A DNA stretch of 64,000 bases from Caballeronia turbans (GTDB lineage: Bacteria; Pseudomonadota; Gammaproteobacteria; Burkholderiales; Burkholderiaceae): assembly GCA_001544655.2 (NCBI GenBank), contig FCOD02000034.1, forward strand, positions 1 through 64,000, given 5' to 3'. A program made the position numbers and the translations under genes. Under the pieces are notes generated by a model, which was given only the letters and a program-made list of their open reading frames with translations, did no database searches and had not been told where the DNA came from. Positions 49,086 to 58,990 of the stretch are shown here, in pieces (the first letter of the stretch is position 1; each line of letters opens with the position of its first letter).

Positions 49086-49120
49086 GAGGCGAACGGCGCG
49101 ATTTTCAAGCCGTTCGCCTC
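49086..49120 (-). terminator. Terminator-like hairpin after gph
   Basis: GAGGCGAACGGC (49086-49097) and GCCGTTCGCCTC (49109-49120) form a perfect 12-bp stem with an 11-base loop, just past the gph stop on the minus strand and upstream of the tmRNA 5' end. Only a weak T-rich stretch follows. Confidence 0.6.
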
Positions 49121-49125
49121 GCAAC

Positions 49126-49890
49126 TCACGCGATGTCGCGCAACAAGTGCTGAAGTTCTTCCGGCGAATCGACCACGTGATTGGCGTGCCAGCGGTGCGG
49201 CGGAATGTCGTCGCCGCAATAGCCGTATGCGGCCGCCACGGTGATCATGCCTGCGGCAAACCCGGCCTGCACGTCGCGCAGATCGTCTCCGACATAGACG
49301 ATGCGCTCCGGCGCGACATCCAGCAATTCGGCGGCGTGCAGGAGCGGCGCGGGGTGCGGCTTCGAATGCGGCGTGGTGTCGCCGCAGACGAGGCAGCCGG
49401 CTCGCGTGTCGAGTCCCAGCAGGCCGATGAGCGGCGCGGCGAGCCGCGTCACCTTGTTCGTGACGATGCCCCAGCGCACGCCGCGTGCATCCAGTTGATC
49501 GAGTATCTCCGCGATGCCCGGAAAGAGCGTCGTTTCGATGCACAGATCGGCCTCGTAGTTCGCGAGGAATTCCTCGCGCATCGCGGCAAATTCGTGATGT
49601 TCCGGGCCGATCTCGAAGGCGCCGCCGAGCAGTCCGCGCGCGCCCGCCGACGCATAGGGCCGCAGCATTTCGAGCGGCCGCATCTCGAGGCCGCGGTCGT
49701 GCCGCATCTTGTTCACCGCGGCGACCAGATCAGGCGCGGTGTCGGCGATGGTGCCGTCGAGGTCGAACAGCACGGCCTGGCACAACGCGAGACCGTCGCC
49801 CTCGGTGAGGCGCTGAGGCAGGGGAGTCGTGTCTTCCGGCAGGGGCTTGGTATCGATGGTGCCCGTGGACAAGGGATCGTCGTTGATCAT
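49126..49890 (-). CDS. gph: Phosphoglycolate phosphatase (HAD family)
   Basis: A 254-residue HAD hydrolase. The nucleophile motif is VLFDLDGTIADTAPD (about 41-55), motif II VTNKV, and motifs III/IV KPHPAPLL and YVGDDLRD. The N-terminus has about 38 residues before the core that are not conserved, so a later start is possible. It removes 2-phosphoglycolate; the ubiG-gph pair is common in this group. It lies 4 bp after ubiG. Confidence 0.88.
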   Translation of the reverse strand: MINDDPLSTGTIDTKPLPEDTTPLPQRLTEGDGLALCQAVLFDLDGTIADTAPDLVAAVNKMRHDRGLEMRPLEMLRPYASAGARGLLGGAFEIGPEHHEFAAMREEFLANYEADLCIETTLFPGIAEILDQLDARGVRWGIVTNKVTRLAAPLIGLLGLDTRAGCLVCGDTTPHSKPHPAPLLHAAELLDVAPERIVYVGDDLRDVQAGFAAGMITVAAAYGYCGDDIPPHRWHANHVVDSPEELQHLLRDIA

Positions 49891-49894
49891 GGCG

Positions 49895-50593
49895 TCAGGC
49901 TTCGCGGCGGCAAGCCATCATATAGTTGATGCTCGTGTCGTTTGACAGACCGAAATGCTTGGAGATCGGCCGATACGTGATGCCCTTGATGTCGACCGTC
50001 AAAAGCGAGGCCGCACGCGCGAACGTGGCCAGCTCGGACGGCTTGATGAAGCGCGCGTAATCGTGTGTGCCGCGCGGCAGCATGCGCGCGATGTATTCCG
50101 CACCGATTACGGCGAACAAATAAGCCTTCGCGTTGCGATTCAGCGTGGAGAAGAACACCCAGCCACCCGGCTTAACGAGCGCAGCGCAAGCGGCGACGGT
50201 GCCCGCGGGATTCGGCACGTGCTCGAGCATCTCCATGCAAGTCACGACATCGTATGAACCGGGCTCGCGCGCGGCGAGGGCTTCCGCCGAGATCTCTTCG
50301 TACGCGACTTCGACACCGCTTTCGAGGCTATGCAGATCGGCGACGCCAAGTGCGCTCGCCGACAAATCGATGCCTTTCACAGTTGCGCCGCGCGTGGCCA
50401 TCGACTCGGACAGAATGCCGCCGCCGCAGCCGATATCGAGCACACGCTTGCCCATCAGATGCGCATGCGCATCGATCCAGTCGAGCCGTACCGGGTTCAG
50501 TTCATGCAGCGGCTTGAACTCGGCGTTCGGGTCCCACCAGCGATGCGCGAGCTCGCTGAATTTCTGAAGTTCGTGGGGATCGACATTGGTCAT
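49895..50593 (-). CDS. ubiG: Ubiquinone biosynthesis O-methyltransferase
   Basis: A 232-residue class-I SAM methyltransferase performing both O-methylations of ubiquinone synthesis. It starts [40 protein letters not shown], a UbiG hallmark, with SAM motif [13 protein letters not shown] and [10 protein letters not shown]. The length is normal. Confidence 0.96.
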   Translation of the reverse strand: MTNVDPHELQKFSELAHRWWDPNAEFKPLHELNPVRLDWIDAHAHLMGKRVLDIGCGGGILSESMATRGATVKGIDLSASALGVADLHSLESGVEVAYEEISAEALAAREPGSYDVVTCMEMLEHVPNPAGTVAACAALVKPGGWVFFSTLNRNAKAYLFAVIGAEYIARMLPRGTHDYARFIKPSELATFARAASLLTVDIKGITYRPISKHFGLSNDTSINYMMACRREA

Positions 50594-50733
50594 GTTCGGA
50601 AGGGCCTTGATTGAGTCGTGAATCGATTAGGACCGAGTATATAGGCGCCGCAATGGGCGGGCAAAAAGCTGGATGGATGAAGCCTACCTGAATTGCGCGG
50701 CTGATTAAGTCAATGCCCAAAAAGCTTCGGGCA

Positions 50734-50761
50734 TAAAAAAACCCCCGCCGAGGCGGGGGTT
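50734..50761 (-). terminator. Terminator of ompA
   Basis: ACCCCCGCC (50741-50749) and GGCGGGGGT (50752-50760) form a 9-bp stem; the minus-strand continuation is TTTTTTTAT. It lies about 25 bases past the ompA stop. Confidence 0.85.
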
Positions 50762-50786
50762 CGATCTGCGGCAATCCGGCTCGCGA

Positions 50787-51449
50787 TTACTGCTGCGGCT
50801 GACGCGTCGTGCCGACAACTTCGACTTCCACGCGACGATCCGGTGCGAGGCAGGCGATGAGTTGCTTGCGGTTCTTCTGTTGGCAGCTACCCTTCGTGAC
50901 CGGGTCGCGCTTGCCCTTGCCTTCCGTGTAGATGCGGTTGGCTTCGATGCCCTTGCTGACCAGGTAAGCCTTCACAGCTTGCGCACGGCGCAGCGACAGA
51001 CGATCGTTGTACTTGTCCGAACCAATACGGTCGGTGTAACCCGTTGCAACCACGACTTCGAGGTTCAGCGCGCCGATCTTCGATGCGAGATCGTCCAGCT
51101 TTTCCTTACCGGCCGGCTTCAGGACTGCCTTGTCGAAGTCGAACAGAGCGTCAGCCTGATAGGTAACCTTTTGGCTCTGGATGACCGGGGGCGGCGGAGC
51201 GACCGGTGCCGGCGGCGTCGGTGCTTGCGCGACCAGTGCGCCATCGCACTTTGCGTTTGCCGTAGCCGGGGTCCAGAATGCGTCGCGCCAGCACAGTTCG
51301 TTCGTGCCGTTCATCCACACATACTCGCCCGTACCGTTCACCCAGTTGTCGTTCACGGCTTGTCGCGAGGCCGGCACCGACTGTGCCGAGGCCGATGCAG
51401 CCATAACTGCGGTAGCTGCAATGAACGCGAGCTTTGAAAGTTTATTCAT
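50787..51449 (-). CDS. ompA: OmpA-family outer membrane protein
   Basis: A 220-residue protein with a signal peptide (MNKLSKLAFIAATAVMAASASA) and a C-terminal OmpA-like peptidoglycan-binding domain (about 95-205; the block VVATGYTDRIGSDKYNDRLSLRRAQAVKAYL has the key Asp and Arg). The short N-terminal part has few beta-strands, so it is a lipoprotein-like anchor rather than a full porin. The Shine-Dalgarno is AGGAG. It is typical of Burkholderia next to gyrA. Confidence 0.93.
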   Translation of the reverse strand: MNKLSKLAFIAATAVMAASASAQSVPASRQAVNDNWVNGTGEYVWMNGTNELCWRDAFWTPATANAKCDGALVAQAPTPPAPVAPPPPVIQSQKVTYQADALFDFDKAVLKPAGKEKLDDLASKIGALNLEVVVATGYTDRIGSDKYNDRLSLRRAQAVKAYLVSKGIEANRIYTEGKGKRDPVTKGSCQQKNRKQLIACLAPDRRVEVEVVGTTRQPQQ

Positions 51450-51514
51450 ATTTCTCCTCTCGAAATTGAGATTACCGCAGGTTTACTGCGAGCCTGTAGA
51501 CGAAGACAAGTCAT

Positions 51515-51577
51515 ACATTGCTCGAAGTATAACATTCCCTACGGAACAAAACGCGTTGTATAGACTTCGAGCAATGT
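51515..51577. promoter_or_regulatory. Perfect 14-bp inverted repeat in the ompA promoter region
   Basis: ACATTGCTCGAAGT (51515-51528) and ACTTCGAGCAATGT (51564-51577) are exact reverse complements separated by 35 bases. The minus-strand -10-like TATACT (51526-51531) overlaps the proximal arm, about 75 bases upstream of the ompA start. It could be a pair of regulator sites or a structured leader. Confidence 0.55.
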
Positions 51578-52141
51578 CTAAGTTTGTGCGTTGGCATTTT
51601 GCCATATCGTTCCCTTGCAACGATAAAAATATCCCCGCACGCGCTACGCTCGCAACCTTATGTGGTGCATGCGCAACAAGAAGGGGACAGGAGGCGGTCG
51701 GGGTCGGAGAAAGCGCGAAACGTGCGCATATCGCGTGCCCGAGAGCGTTTTCCTGCGGATTTTTATCGTGCGTGTTTATGCGTCTGGCAGAACGGCGAGG
51801 CGGCATGATAGCCCGCCTGCGTGACGAACAGACGGAATTCGTTCCCCAGTTTTTGTAAGTAATTGGTACAGCATTGCGCATTGCGAAGTGTCCACGCATG
51901 CCAGTTTCGGACCCGATACACACTGTATGTATACAGCAGGCGTCCGGGGGCAAATGTCGCGCATGGTAGAATCTCCTGATGCGCTGCGTTCGCACGCATA
52001 CAAAGGCATGCGCTGCATACGCAGCGCGCAGCGTACGTCGGCTACGCGCTACGCCGGCGCATGTCGCGCGGCCGGCGGGCGAGTCCGCGAGATCACCGCG
52101 CGCGCTGCCGTGTCGCCGCTGCAAAGTTCAAGACACGGATA
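51578..52141. other. Intergenic region between ompA and gyrA
   Basis: About 560 bases without a supported gene. A TAGAAT -10-like sequence at 51967-51972 may serve gyrA, with no good -35. A near-palindrome CTGTATGTATACAG (51923-51936) is present. A minus-strand open frame across the region lacks motifs and ribosome site and is treated as chance. Confidence 0.5.
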
Positions 52142-54787
52142 ATGGATCAATTCGCCAAAGAGACTCTGCCAATCTCCCTCGAGGAGGAAATGCGCCGTTC
52201 GTATCTCGATTACGCGATGAGCGTGATCGTCGGGCGCGCGCTTCCCGATGTCCGCGATGGCTTGAAGCCGGTGCATCGTCGGGCGCTCTACTCGATGCAC
52301 GAGCTGAACAACGACTGGAACCGCGCGTATAAGAAATCGGCGCGTATTGTCGGCGACGTCATCGGTAAATACCATCCTCACGGCGACGCGTCCGTCTACG
52401 AGACGATCGTTCGGATGGCGCAGCCGTTTTCGCTGCGCTACATGCTGGTCGACGGCCAGGGCAACTTCGGTTCGGTCGACGGCGACAATGCCGCGGCGAT
52501 GCGCTACACCGAAATTCGCATGGCGAAGATCGGCCACGAACTGCTGGCCGACATCGACAAGGAAACCGTCGACTTCGGTCCGAACTACGACGGCAGCGAG
52601 AACGAGCCGCTCGTTCTTCCGGCCCGCATCCCCAATCTGCTGATCAATGGCTCGGCCGGCATCGCCGTGGGCATGGCGACGAACATTCCGCCGCACAACC
52701 TGCGTGAAATCGTCGACGCCTGTCTGCATTTGCTGAACACGCCCGAAGCCACCGTCGACGAGCTGATCGAGATCGTGCCGGCACCGGATTTCCCGACGGC
52801 CGGCATCATCTACGGCGTAGCGGGTGTGCGTGACGGGTACCGCACGGGGCGCGGACGCGTCGTGATGCGCGCGGCCACGCACTTCGAAGAGATCGACCGC
52901 GGCCAGCGCATGGCGATCATAGTCGACGAGATTCCATATCAGGTGAACAAGCGCACGCTGCTCGAGCGCATCGCCGAACTCGTCAACGAGAAGAAGCTGG
53001 AAGGTATTTCCGACATCCGCGACGAATCCGACAAGAGCGGCATGCGCGTCGTGATCGAACTGAAGCGCGGGGAAGTGCCGGAAGTCATTCTGAACAACCT
53101 GTACAAGCAGACGCAGCTTCAGGACACCTTCGGCATGAATCTGGTCGCGCTCGTCGACGGCCAGCCCAAGCTGCTGAATCTGAAGGAAATGCTCGAATGC
53201 TTCCTGTCGCATCGACGGGAAGTGCTGACGCGGCGCACTGTATACGAACTGCGCAAGGCGCGCGATCGCGGGCACGTGCTCGAAGGTCTCGCCGTCGCGC
53301 TCGCGAACATCGACGAATTCATCGCGATCATCAAGGCCGCACCGACGCCGCCGATCGCGAAACAGGAACTGATGGCGCGTCCGTGGGATTCGTCGCTCGT
53401 GCGCGAAATGCTGACGCGCACCGAGACCGAGGCTACGGGCGGCCGCGTGGCCTATCGTCCCGAAGGGCTGAATCCGGCGTACGGTCTCCAGGAAGACGGC
53501 CTATATAGATTGTCGGACGTCCAGGCGCAGGAAATTCTGCAGATGCGCCTGCAGCGCCTGACCGGGCTCGAGCAGGACAAGATCGTCGGCGAGTATCGCG
53601 ACGTGATGGCGCAGATCGCCGACCTGCTCGACATCCTCGCGCGGCCTGAGCGTATCCGTCAGATCATCGTCGATGAACTGGGCCAGGTGCGCGCCGAGTT
53701 CGGCGACGAGCGCCGTTCACGCATCGAACTGAACGCGACGGAGCTCAACACCGAAGACCTGATCACGCCGACGGACATGGTTGTGACCATGTCGCACTCG
53801 GGCTACGTGAAGTCGCAGCCGCTTTCCGAATACCGCGCGCAGAAGCGCGGTGGGCGCGGCAAGCAGGCGACGCAGATGAAGGAAGACGACTGGATCGACA
53901 CGCTCTTCATCGCGAACACGCACGACCACATGCTGTGCTTCTCGAACCGCGGCCGCGTGTACTGGATCAAGGTGTACGAAGTGCCGCAGGGCTCGCGCAA
54001 CTCGCGCGGCCGCCCGATCGTCAACATGTTCCCGCTGCAGGACGGCGAGAAGATCAACGTCGTGCTGCCGATCAAGGAGTTCTCCGCGGACAAGTATGTG
54101 TTCATGACGACCGCGCTCGGCACCGTCAAGAAGACACCGCTCGAAGCATTCAGCCGTCCGATGAAGAAGGGCATCATCGCGGTCGGTCTGGACGATGGCG
54201 ACTATCTCATCGGCGCTGCGATCACCGACGGCGAGCATGACGTGATGCTGTTCTCGGACGCGGGCAAGGCCGTGCGTTTCGACGAAAACGACGTCCGCGC
54301 GATGGGTCGCGAGGCGCGCGGCGTGCGCGGCATGCAACTGGAAGACGGGCAGCAGGTTATCGCGATGCTGGTCGCGGGCGGCGAAAACCAGTCGGTGCTC
54401 ACGGCGACCGAGAACGGTTACGGCAAGCGCACGCCGATCAATGAGTACACGCGTCACGGTCGCGGCACGAAGGGTATGATCGCGATCCAGACGTCGGAGC
54501 GCAACGGCCGGGTCGTCGCGGCGACGCTCGTCGAACCGGAGAGCGAGATCATGCTGATCACGACCTCGGGCGTGCTCATTCGCACGCGTGTCTCCGAAAT
54601 CCGCGAAATGGGGCGTGCAACTCAAGGTGTTACACTCATCAGCCTTGACGAGGGAACCAAGTTGTCGGGACTGCAGCATATCGCCGAGGCGGAAGCCGAG
54701 GCTGAACTCGAAGCAGACGCCGGTTCGGATGACACGGCGGCCAAGCCCGGTGACCCAGAGAATGGTGAAGGCGGAGAAAGCGCCTGA
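52142..54787 (+). CDS. gyrA: DNA gyrase subunit A
   Basis: An 881-residue subunit of the type II topoisomerase that introduces negative supercoils. The catalytic tyrosine block [13 protein letters not shown], the N-terminal breakage-reunion domain and the C-terminal beta-pinwheel with the GyrA-box QKRGGRGK are present. The quinolone-determining region reads GDASVYE (81-87), with Ala83, Ser84 and Glu87 in E. coli numbering, not the more usual Ser or Thr83 and Asp87. The C-terminal tail is acidic. ATG 52142. Confidence 0.97.
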   Translation: MDQFAKETLPISLEEEMRRSYLDYAMSVIVGRALPDVRDGLKPVHRRALYSMHELNNDWNRAYKKSARIVGDVIGKYHPHGDASVYETIVRMAQPFSLRYMLVDGQGNFGSVDGDNAAAMRYTEIRMAKIGHELLADIDKETVDFGPNYDGSENEPLVLPARIPNLLINGSAGIAVGMATNIPPHNLREIVDACLHLLNTPEATVDELIEIVPAPDFPTAGIIYGVAGVRDGYRTGRGRVVMRAATHFEEIDRGQRMAIIVDEIPYQVNKRTLLERIAELVNEKKLEGISDIRDESDKSGMRVVIELKRGEVPEVILNNLYKQTQLQDTFGMNLVALVDGQPKLLNLKEMLECFLSHRREVLTRRTVYELRKARDRGHVLEGLAVALANIDEFIAIIKAAPTPPIAKQELMARPWDSSLVREMLTRTETEATGGRVAYRPEGLNPAYGLQEDGLYRLSDVQAQEILQMRLQRLTGLEQDKIVGEYRDVMAQIADLLDILARPERIRQIIVDELGQVRAEFGDERRSRIELNATELNTEDLITPTDMVVTMSHSGYVKSQPLSEYRAQKRGGRGKQATQMKEDDWIDTLFIANTHDHMLCFSNRGRVYWIKVYEVPQGSRNSRGRPIVNMFPLQDGEKINVVLPIKEFSADKYVFMTTALGTVKKTPLEAFSRPMKKGIIAVGLDDGDYLIGAAITDGEHDVMLFSDAGKAVRFDENDVRAMGREARGVRGMQLEDGQQVIAMLVAGGENQSVLTATENGYGKRTPINEYTRHGRGTKGMIAIQTSERNGRVVAATLVEPESEIMLITTSGVLIRTRVSEIREMGRATQGVTLISLDEGTKLSGLQHIAEAEAEAELEADAGSDDTAAKPGDPENGEGGESA

Positions 54788-54948
54788 TATTTTTTGTGTC
54801 GCGGGCCTCTCGTTATCGCTTTTGAAAGCTCGGATTAGTTAAGCTGCGCGACGTGAGTTCGTTGCCGACGTCAGGCGAGGCCGGCGTCGGAAAACGGGCA
54901 AAAGCTCGTCGCCAGTGCTGAACTGGATATTTTTTACAGGGAGTAATG

Positions 54949-55563
54949 ATGCAAGGACGTTTCAAGCAGTGGATGTTGCTGGCCGCTTTCGTGCCGACTT
55001 TCGCGATGGCTCAGTCGCTTCAGAACCAGGCGCCCGCACAGTCGGCCGCACCGGCGGCCGCAGCAGCACCGGTTGATCCGGCCAAGCAAGCCGCGATCAA
55101 GGACCTGCTCGACGCGATCGATGCGCAGAAGCTGGTCGGTGCGATCGGTAACAGCGCGCAGATGCAATCGAAGCAACTCGTGCCGGCGATCCTCTCGGAC
55201 GCGCTGTCGGAGAACAAGACGCTGAACGACAAGCAGAAGCAAGCCGCCGTTCCGTCGCTCCAAAAGAATGCAGTGCCGAAGCTGGTCGATTCCGCTGGCC
55301 AGGTCTTCGCAACCGACGCATTCCGCAAGGACGCGATGCAGGCTCAGTACGACGCATACGCGAAGTACTACTCGACCGACGAGATCAAGGATCTGACCAA
55401 CTTCTACAAGAGCCCGACCGGCCGCAAATTCATCCAGGTTCAGGACCAGGTTGGCCGCGACGTCGTGAACGGCCTGATGCAGAAGTACATGCCGCAAGCC
55501 ATCAAGGCAACGCGCACGCAAGCCGATCAGGAAGTGGCAAGCGTCAAGCCGAGCGCCAAGTAA
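54949..55563 (+). CDS. DUF2059-family secreted protein
   Basis: A 204-residue protein of unknown function with a signal peptide (MLLAAFVPTFAMA) and a DUF2059-type C-terminal domain (YYSTDEIKDLTNFYKSPTGRKF near residue 140). An Ala/Gln/Pro-rich linker precedes it. ATG 54949 has AGGGAG five bases upstream; the ATG at 54946 is too close to that site. It lies 161 bp after gyrA and before serC. Confidence 0.85.
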   Translation: MQGRFKQWMLLAAFVPTFAMAQSLQNQAPAQSAAPAAAAAPVDPAKQAAIKDLLDAIDAQKLVGAIGNSAQMQSKQLVPAILSDALSENKTLNDKQKQAAVPSLQKNAVPKLVDSAGQVFATDAFRKDAMQAQYDAYAKYYSTDEIKDLTNFYKSPTGRKFIQVQDQVGRDVVNGLMQKYMPQAIKATRTQADQEVASVKPSAK

Positions 55564-55616
55564 GCCCGGCGCCGGCCTGACGGAAATCCGCTGGACGGCG
55601 CCTGCCGTCCTCTTCA

Positions 55617-55645
55617 TTGGCGGGTTTTCAGGACAGTGCGATAAT
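55617..55645 (+). promoter_or_regulatory. Candidate sigma-70 promoter of the serC supraoperon
   Basis: TTGGCG (55617-55622), a 17-base spacer and GATAAT (55640-55645) give a start near 55652, inside the left arm of the terminator hairpin described next. A transcript from here cannot form the full hairpin. Confidence 0.5.
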
Positions 55646-55686
55646 GGCTGTTTGCGCAAGAAGCGCAAGCAGCCATTTCTTTTTTG
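55643..55686 (+). terminator. Strong terminator after the DUF2059 gene
   Basis: AATGGCTGTTTGCGC (55643-55657) and GCGCAAGCAGCCATT (55663-55677) form a 15-bp stem (one G-T pair) with a 5-base loop, followed by TCTTTTTT. It ends the DUF2059 transcript and overlaps the start of the serC promoter. Confidence 0.8.
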
Positions 55687-55758
55687 GACGTGATGACGCG
55701 GTCGTCGTTCGATCCGCCTTCATTCGCGTCTGTCAAATCGGAATTCCGGGATCTCCAG

Positions 55759-56841
55759 ATGCGCGTGTTCAATTTCTCCGCCGGCCCCGCCGCCATGCCA
55801 GAAGAAGTTCTGAGGCAAGCAGCCGATGAAATGCTCGACTGGCAAGGCAGCGGCATGAGCGTGATGGAAATGAGCCACCGCGGCGCGGAATTCATGTCGA
55901 TCCACGAAGCTGCGCTCACCGACCTGCGCGATCTGCTGAAGGTGCCTGCGTCGCATCGGATCCTTTTTCTGCAGGGCGGCGGCATCGGCGAAAACGCGAT
56001 CGTGCCGATGAACCTGCTCGGCAGAAAGCAGACCGCCGACTTCGTCGTGACCGGATCCTGGTCGACGAAATCCTTCAAGGAAGCGCAGAAATACGGCACG
56101 CCGCATCTGGCGGCCAGCGGCAAGACGGAACAAGGCTTCACGCGCGTTCCGGCCTTCTCCGAATGGAAGCTGTCGGACGATCCGGCGTACGTGCATCTGT
56201 GCTCGAACGAAACCATCGACGGCGTCGAAGCCTTCGAGATTCCCGATCTCGGCGACATTCCCCTCGTCGCCGATGCCTCCTCCCATATCCTGTCGCGCCC
56301 GATGGACATCGCGAAGTACGGCGTGCTCTTCGGCGGCGCGCAGAAGAACATCGGCATGGCGGGCGTAACCGTCGTGATCGTGCGCGAGGATTTGCTCGAT
56401 CGCGCGCTGCCTATCTGTCCGTCGGCTTTCGAGTGGAAGATCGTCGCGGAAAACAACTCGATGTACAACACGCCGCCGACCTACGCGATCTACATCGCGG
56501 GCCTCGTCTTCAAGTGGCTGAAGAAACAGGGTGGCCTGCAAGCGATCGAGGCGCGCAACGTCGAAAAGGCGAAGCTGCTGTACGACACCATCGATTCCAG
56601 CGATTTCTACGTCAACAAGGTCGAGCGCCAGAACCGTTCGCGCATGAACGTGCCGTTCTTCCTCGCCGACGAATCGCGCAATACCGATTTCCTGGCCGGC
56701 GCGAAGGCGCGCGGGCTGTTGCAACTGAAGGGCCACAAGTCCGTCGGCGGCATGCGGGCATCGATCTACAACGCGGTGCCGATCGAGGGAGTCAACGCTC
56801 TCGTCGATTACATGAAGGAATTCGAGCGCACGGGCGCTTAA
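55759..56841 (+). CDS. serC: Phosphoserine aminotransferase
   Basis: A 360-residue class V PLP enzyme of serine and pyridoxine synthesis. The N-terminus [18 protein letters not shown] and the lysine block [13 protein letters not shown] (PLP-binding Lys) are diagnostic. ATG 55759 is used; an upstream in-frame start adds a non-conserved leader. It is the first gene of the supraoperon. Confidence 0.96.
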   Translation: MRVFNFSAGPAAMPEEVLRQAADEMLDWQGSGMSVMEMSHRGAEFMSIHEAALTDLRDLLKVPASHRILFLQGGGIGENAIVPMNLLGRKQTADFVVTGSWSTKSFKEAQKYGTPHLAASGKTEQGFTRVPAFSEWKLSDDPAYVHLCSNETIDGVEAFEIPDLGDIPLVADASSHILSRPMDIAKYGVLFGGAQKNIGMAGVTVVIVREDLLDRALPICPSAFEWKIVAENNSMYNTPPTYAIYIAGLVFKWLKKQGGLQAIEARNVEKAKLLYDTIDSSDFYVNKVERQNRSRMNVPFFLADESRNTDFLAGAKARGLLQLKGHKSVGGMRASIYNAVPIEGVNALVDYMKEFERTGA

Positions 56842-56882
56842 TAGCGACGACGCTCACTCAACCGCACAAGCTCAAGCACCGC

Positions 56883-57965
56883 ATGGACGACGATCTCAAT
56901 TCAAGACTCAAACCGCTGCGCGAGCGCATCGATGTGCTCGACGCGCAGCTCATCGCGCTGTTGAACCAGCGCGCATCCGTCGCGCTGGAAGTCGGCGAGG
57001 TGAAAAAGCATTTCAATGCGCCCGTGTTTCGCCCGGAGCGCGAGACGCAGGTCATCGCGCGACTGCAGGAAATGAGCGACGGCCCGCTCGCCGATGAACA
57101 CATCGCGTCGATCTGGCGCGAGATCATGGCCGCGAGCCGCGCGCTCGAACAAACCATCAGCGCCGCGTTTCTCGGGCCCGTCGGCACGTACAGCGAACAG
57201 GCGATGTTCGAATACTTCGGGCATTCGATTCACGGCGTGCCATGCCCATCGATCGACGAGGTGTTTCGCGCCGTCGAAGCGGGCGCGGCGCAGTACGGCG
57301 TCGTGCCAGTCGAGAATTCAGCGGAAGGCGCGGTGTCGCGCACGCTGGATCTGCTGCTGCAGACGTCGCTCCTGATCAGCGGCGAGCTCGCGTTACCGAT
57401 CCATCACAATTTGTTGACGGCGTCCGGCACGCTCGATGGCGCGAAGCGCGTGTGCGCGCATCCGCAGGCGCTCGCGCAGTGTCAGCGCTGGTTGAGCGCA
57501 AACGTGCCGCAGCTGGAGCGGCAGGCCGTGTCGAGCAATGCGGAAGCTGCGCGCATGGCGGTCGAGGATCCGACGGTCGCGGCCATCGCCGGCGATCGCG
57601 CCGCGACGCACTACGGTCTCGGCGTCGTGTTCTCGATGATTCAGGACGACCCGCATAACCGCACGCGTTTCGTGATCATCGGCAAGCAGCCGACGGATTC
57701 GAGCGGCCACGATCAGACGTCGCTCATCGTCACGGTGGAGAACGAGTCCGGCGCCATGTTCAAGCTGCTGGAGCCGCTCGCAAAGCACGGTGTCTCGATG
57801 ACGCGCTTCGAGTCGCGCCCGGCGCGCTCCGGCGCGTGGGAGTACTACTTTTATATCGACATCGAAGGCCATCGCGACGATGCCGCAGTGGCCGCCGCGC
57901 TGGCGGAGCTGGGGCGCAAGTCTGCGTTCCTGAAAATTCTCGGCTCGTATCCGCGGGCGCGCTGA
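56883..57965 (+). CDS. pheA: Bifunctional chorismate mutase/prephenate dehydratase
   Basis: A 360-residue P-protein for phenylalanine synthesis. The N-terminal AroQ chorismate mutase (1-90, RIDVLDAQLIALLNQRASVALEVGEVK) is fused to prephenate dehydratase (about 95-275, FLGPVGTYSEQA and TRFVIIG) and a C-terminal ACT domain that senses phenylalanine (ESRPARSGAWEYYFYIDIEGH). It lies 41 bp after serC. Confidence 0.96.
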   Translation: MDDDLNSRLKPLRERIDVLDAQLIALLNQRASVALEVGEVKKHFNAPVFRPERETQVIARLQEMSDGPLADEHIASIWREIMAASRALEQTISAAFLGPVGTYSEQAMFEYFGHSIHGVPCPSIDEVFRAVEAGAAQYGVVPVENSAEGAVSRTLDLLLQTSLLISGELALPIHHNLLTASGTLDGAKRVCAHPQALAQCQRWLSANVPQLERQAVSSNAEAARMAVEDPTVAAIAGDRAATHYGLGVVFSMIQDDPHNRTRFVIIGKQPTDSSGHDQTSLIVTVENESGAMFKLLEPLAKHGVSMTRFESRPARSGAWEYYFYIDIEGHRDDAAVAAALAELGRKSAFLKILGSYPRAR

Positions 57966-58042
57966 TTGGCTCGTCGCCGCTGCGATCGGTCGCGGCGGTT
58001 CGTTTCACCTTGCGTCGGACGACGCGCTCTTATCGATGTCCC

Positions 58043-58969
58043 GTGGCTGCGTTCTCTTTCAACAAACTGGTTATCTTCGGCGTCGGCCTGATCGGCGGAT
58101 CGCTTGCGCGCGCGTTGCGTGAACGCGCGGGGCTCGCGGGTCGTATCGTCGGCGTCGGGCGTTCGGCTGCATCGGTCGGGCGGGCGCTCGAACTTGGCGT
58201 AATCGACGAAGCCGCCGCGCTCGAGGACGACGCCGCGCTCGCCTGCGCGCTACAGGGCGCCGACGTCGTGCTGCTGGCCGCGCCTGTCGCGCAGACCGAG
58301 CCGCTGCTCGCGCGCATTGCGCCTTTTCTCGACGCGCGGACCATCGTCACCGATGCAGGGAGCACGAAGACGGATGTCGTCGCTTCGGCGCGCCGCGCCT
58401 TGGGTGAGCGCATCGCGCAGTTCGTGCCGGGACATCCGATCGCCGGGCGCGAGTCGAGCGGCGTCGATGCCGCGTTGCCGGACCTGTACGTCGATCGCAA
58501 TGTCGTGCTGTGCCCGTTGCCCGACAACGCGGCGGACGACGTCGAGCGCATCGCGTCGATGTGGCGCGCGACCGGCGCGTGCGTGCGTCAGATGAGCGAG
58601 GCGCAGCACGATCGCGTGTTCGCGTCGGTGAGTCATCTGCCGCATGTGCTGTCGTTCGCCCTCGTCGATCAGATTCTCGATACGCCCGACGCCGATCTGA
58701 AATTCTCGTTCGCCGCGGGCGGTTTCCGCGATTTCACGCGCATTGCGGCTTCGAGCCCGGAAATGTGGCGCGACATCTGTCTCGCGAACCGCGCCGCGCT
58801 GCTGGCGGAACTCGACGATTACACGGCCGTGCTCGCACGGTTTCGCGCGGCGATCGACGCATCGGATGGCGCGGCGCTCGAAGCCGCGTTCGCGCGCTCG
58901 CGCGTGGCACGCAAGGAATGGCAGGAACGCGGCGGCATCAAGCCATCGAACGACATCGCCGCGAAATAA
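58043..58969 (+). CDS. tyrA: Prephenate/arogenate dehydrogenase
   Basis: A 308-residue NAD(P)-dependent dehydrogenase of tyrosine synthesis. Dinucleotide motif GVGLIGGSLARAL (near residue 12), TDAGSTKTDV and GHPIAGRESSGVDAA are diagnostic of TyrA. The start is GTG 58043, chosen because the conserved protein begins just before AFSFNKLVIFG. It lies only 77 bp after pheA; a hisC-type gene found here in some relatives is absent. Confidence 0.94.
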   Translation: MAAFSFNKLVIFGVGLIGGSLARALRERAGLAGRIVGVGRSAASVGRALELGVIDEAAALEDDAALACALQGADVVLLAAPVAQTEPLLARIAPFLDARTIVTDAGSTKTDVVASARRALGERIAQFVPGHPIAGRESSGVDAALPDLYVDRNVVLCPLPDNAADDVERIASMWRATGACVRQMSEAQHDRVFASVSHLPHVLSFALVDQILDTPDADLKFSFAAGGFRDFTRIAASSPEMWRDICLANRAALLAELDDYTAVLARFRAAIDASDGAALEAAFARSRVARKEWQERGGIKPSNDIAAK

Positions 58970-58990
58970 GCTGCGACCCAAGGAAACACT

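Noticed and set aside
51923-51936. LexA-box-like CTGTATGTATACAG upstream of gyrA
   Set aside because: LexA sites need CTG-N10-CAG; here the spacing is 8 bases, so it does not fit.
51483-52124. A 213-residue minus-strand frame between ompA and gyrA
   Set aside because: No motif, no ribosome site, and it spans the ompA promoter palindrome.
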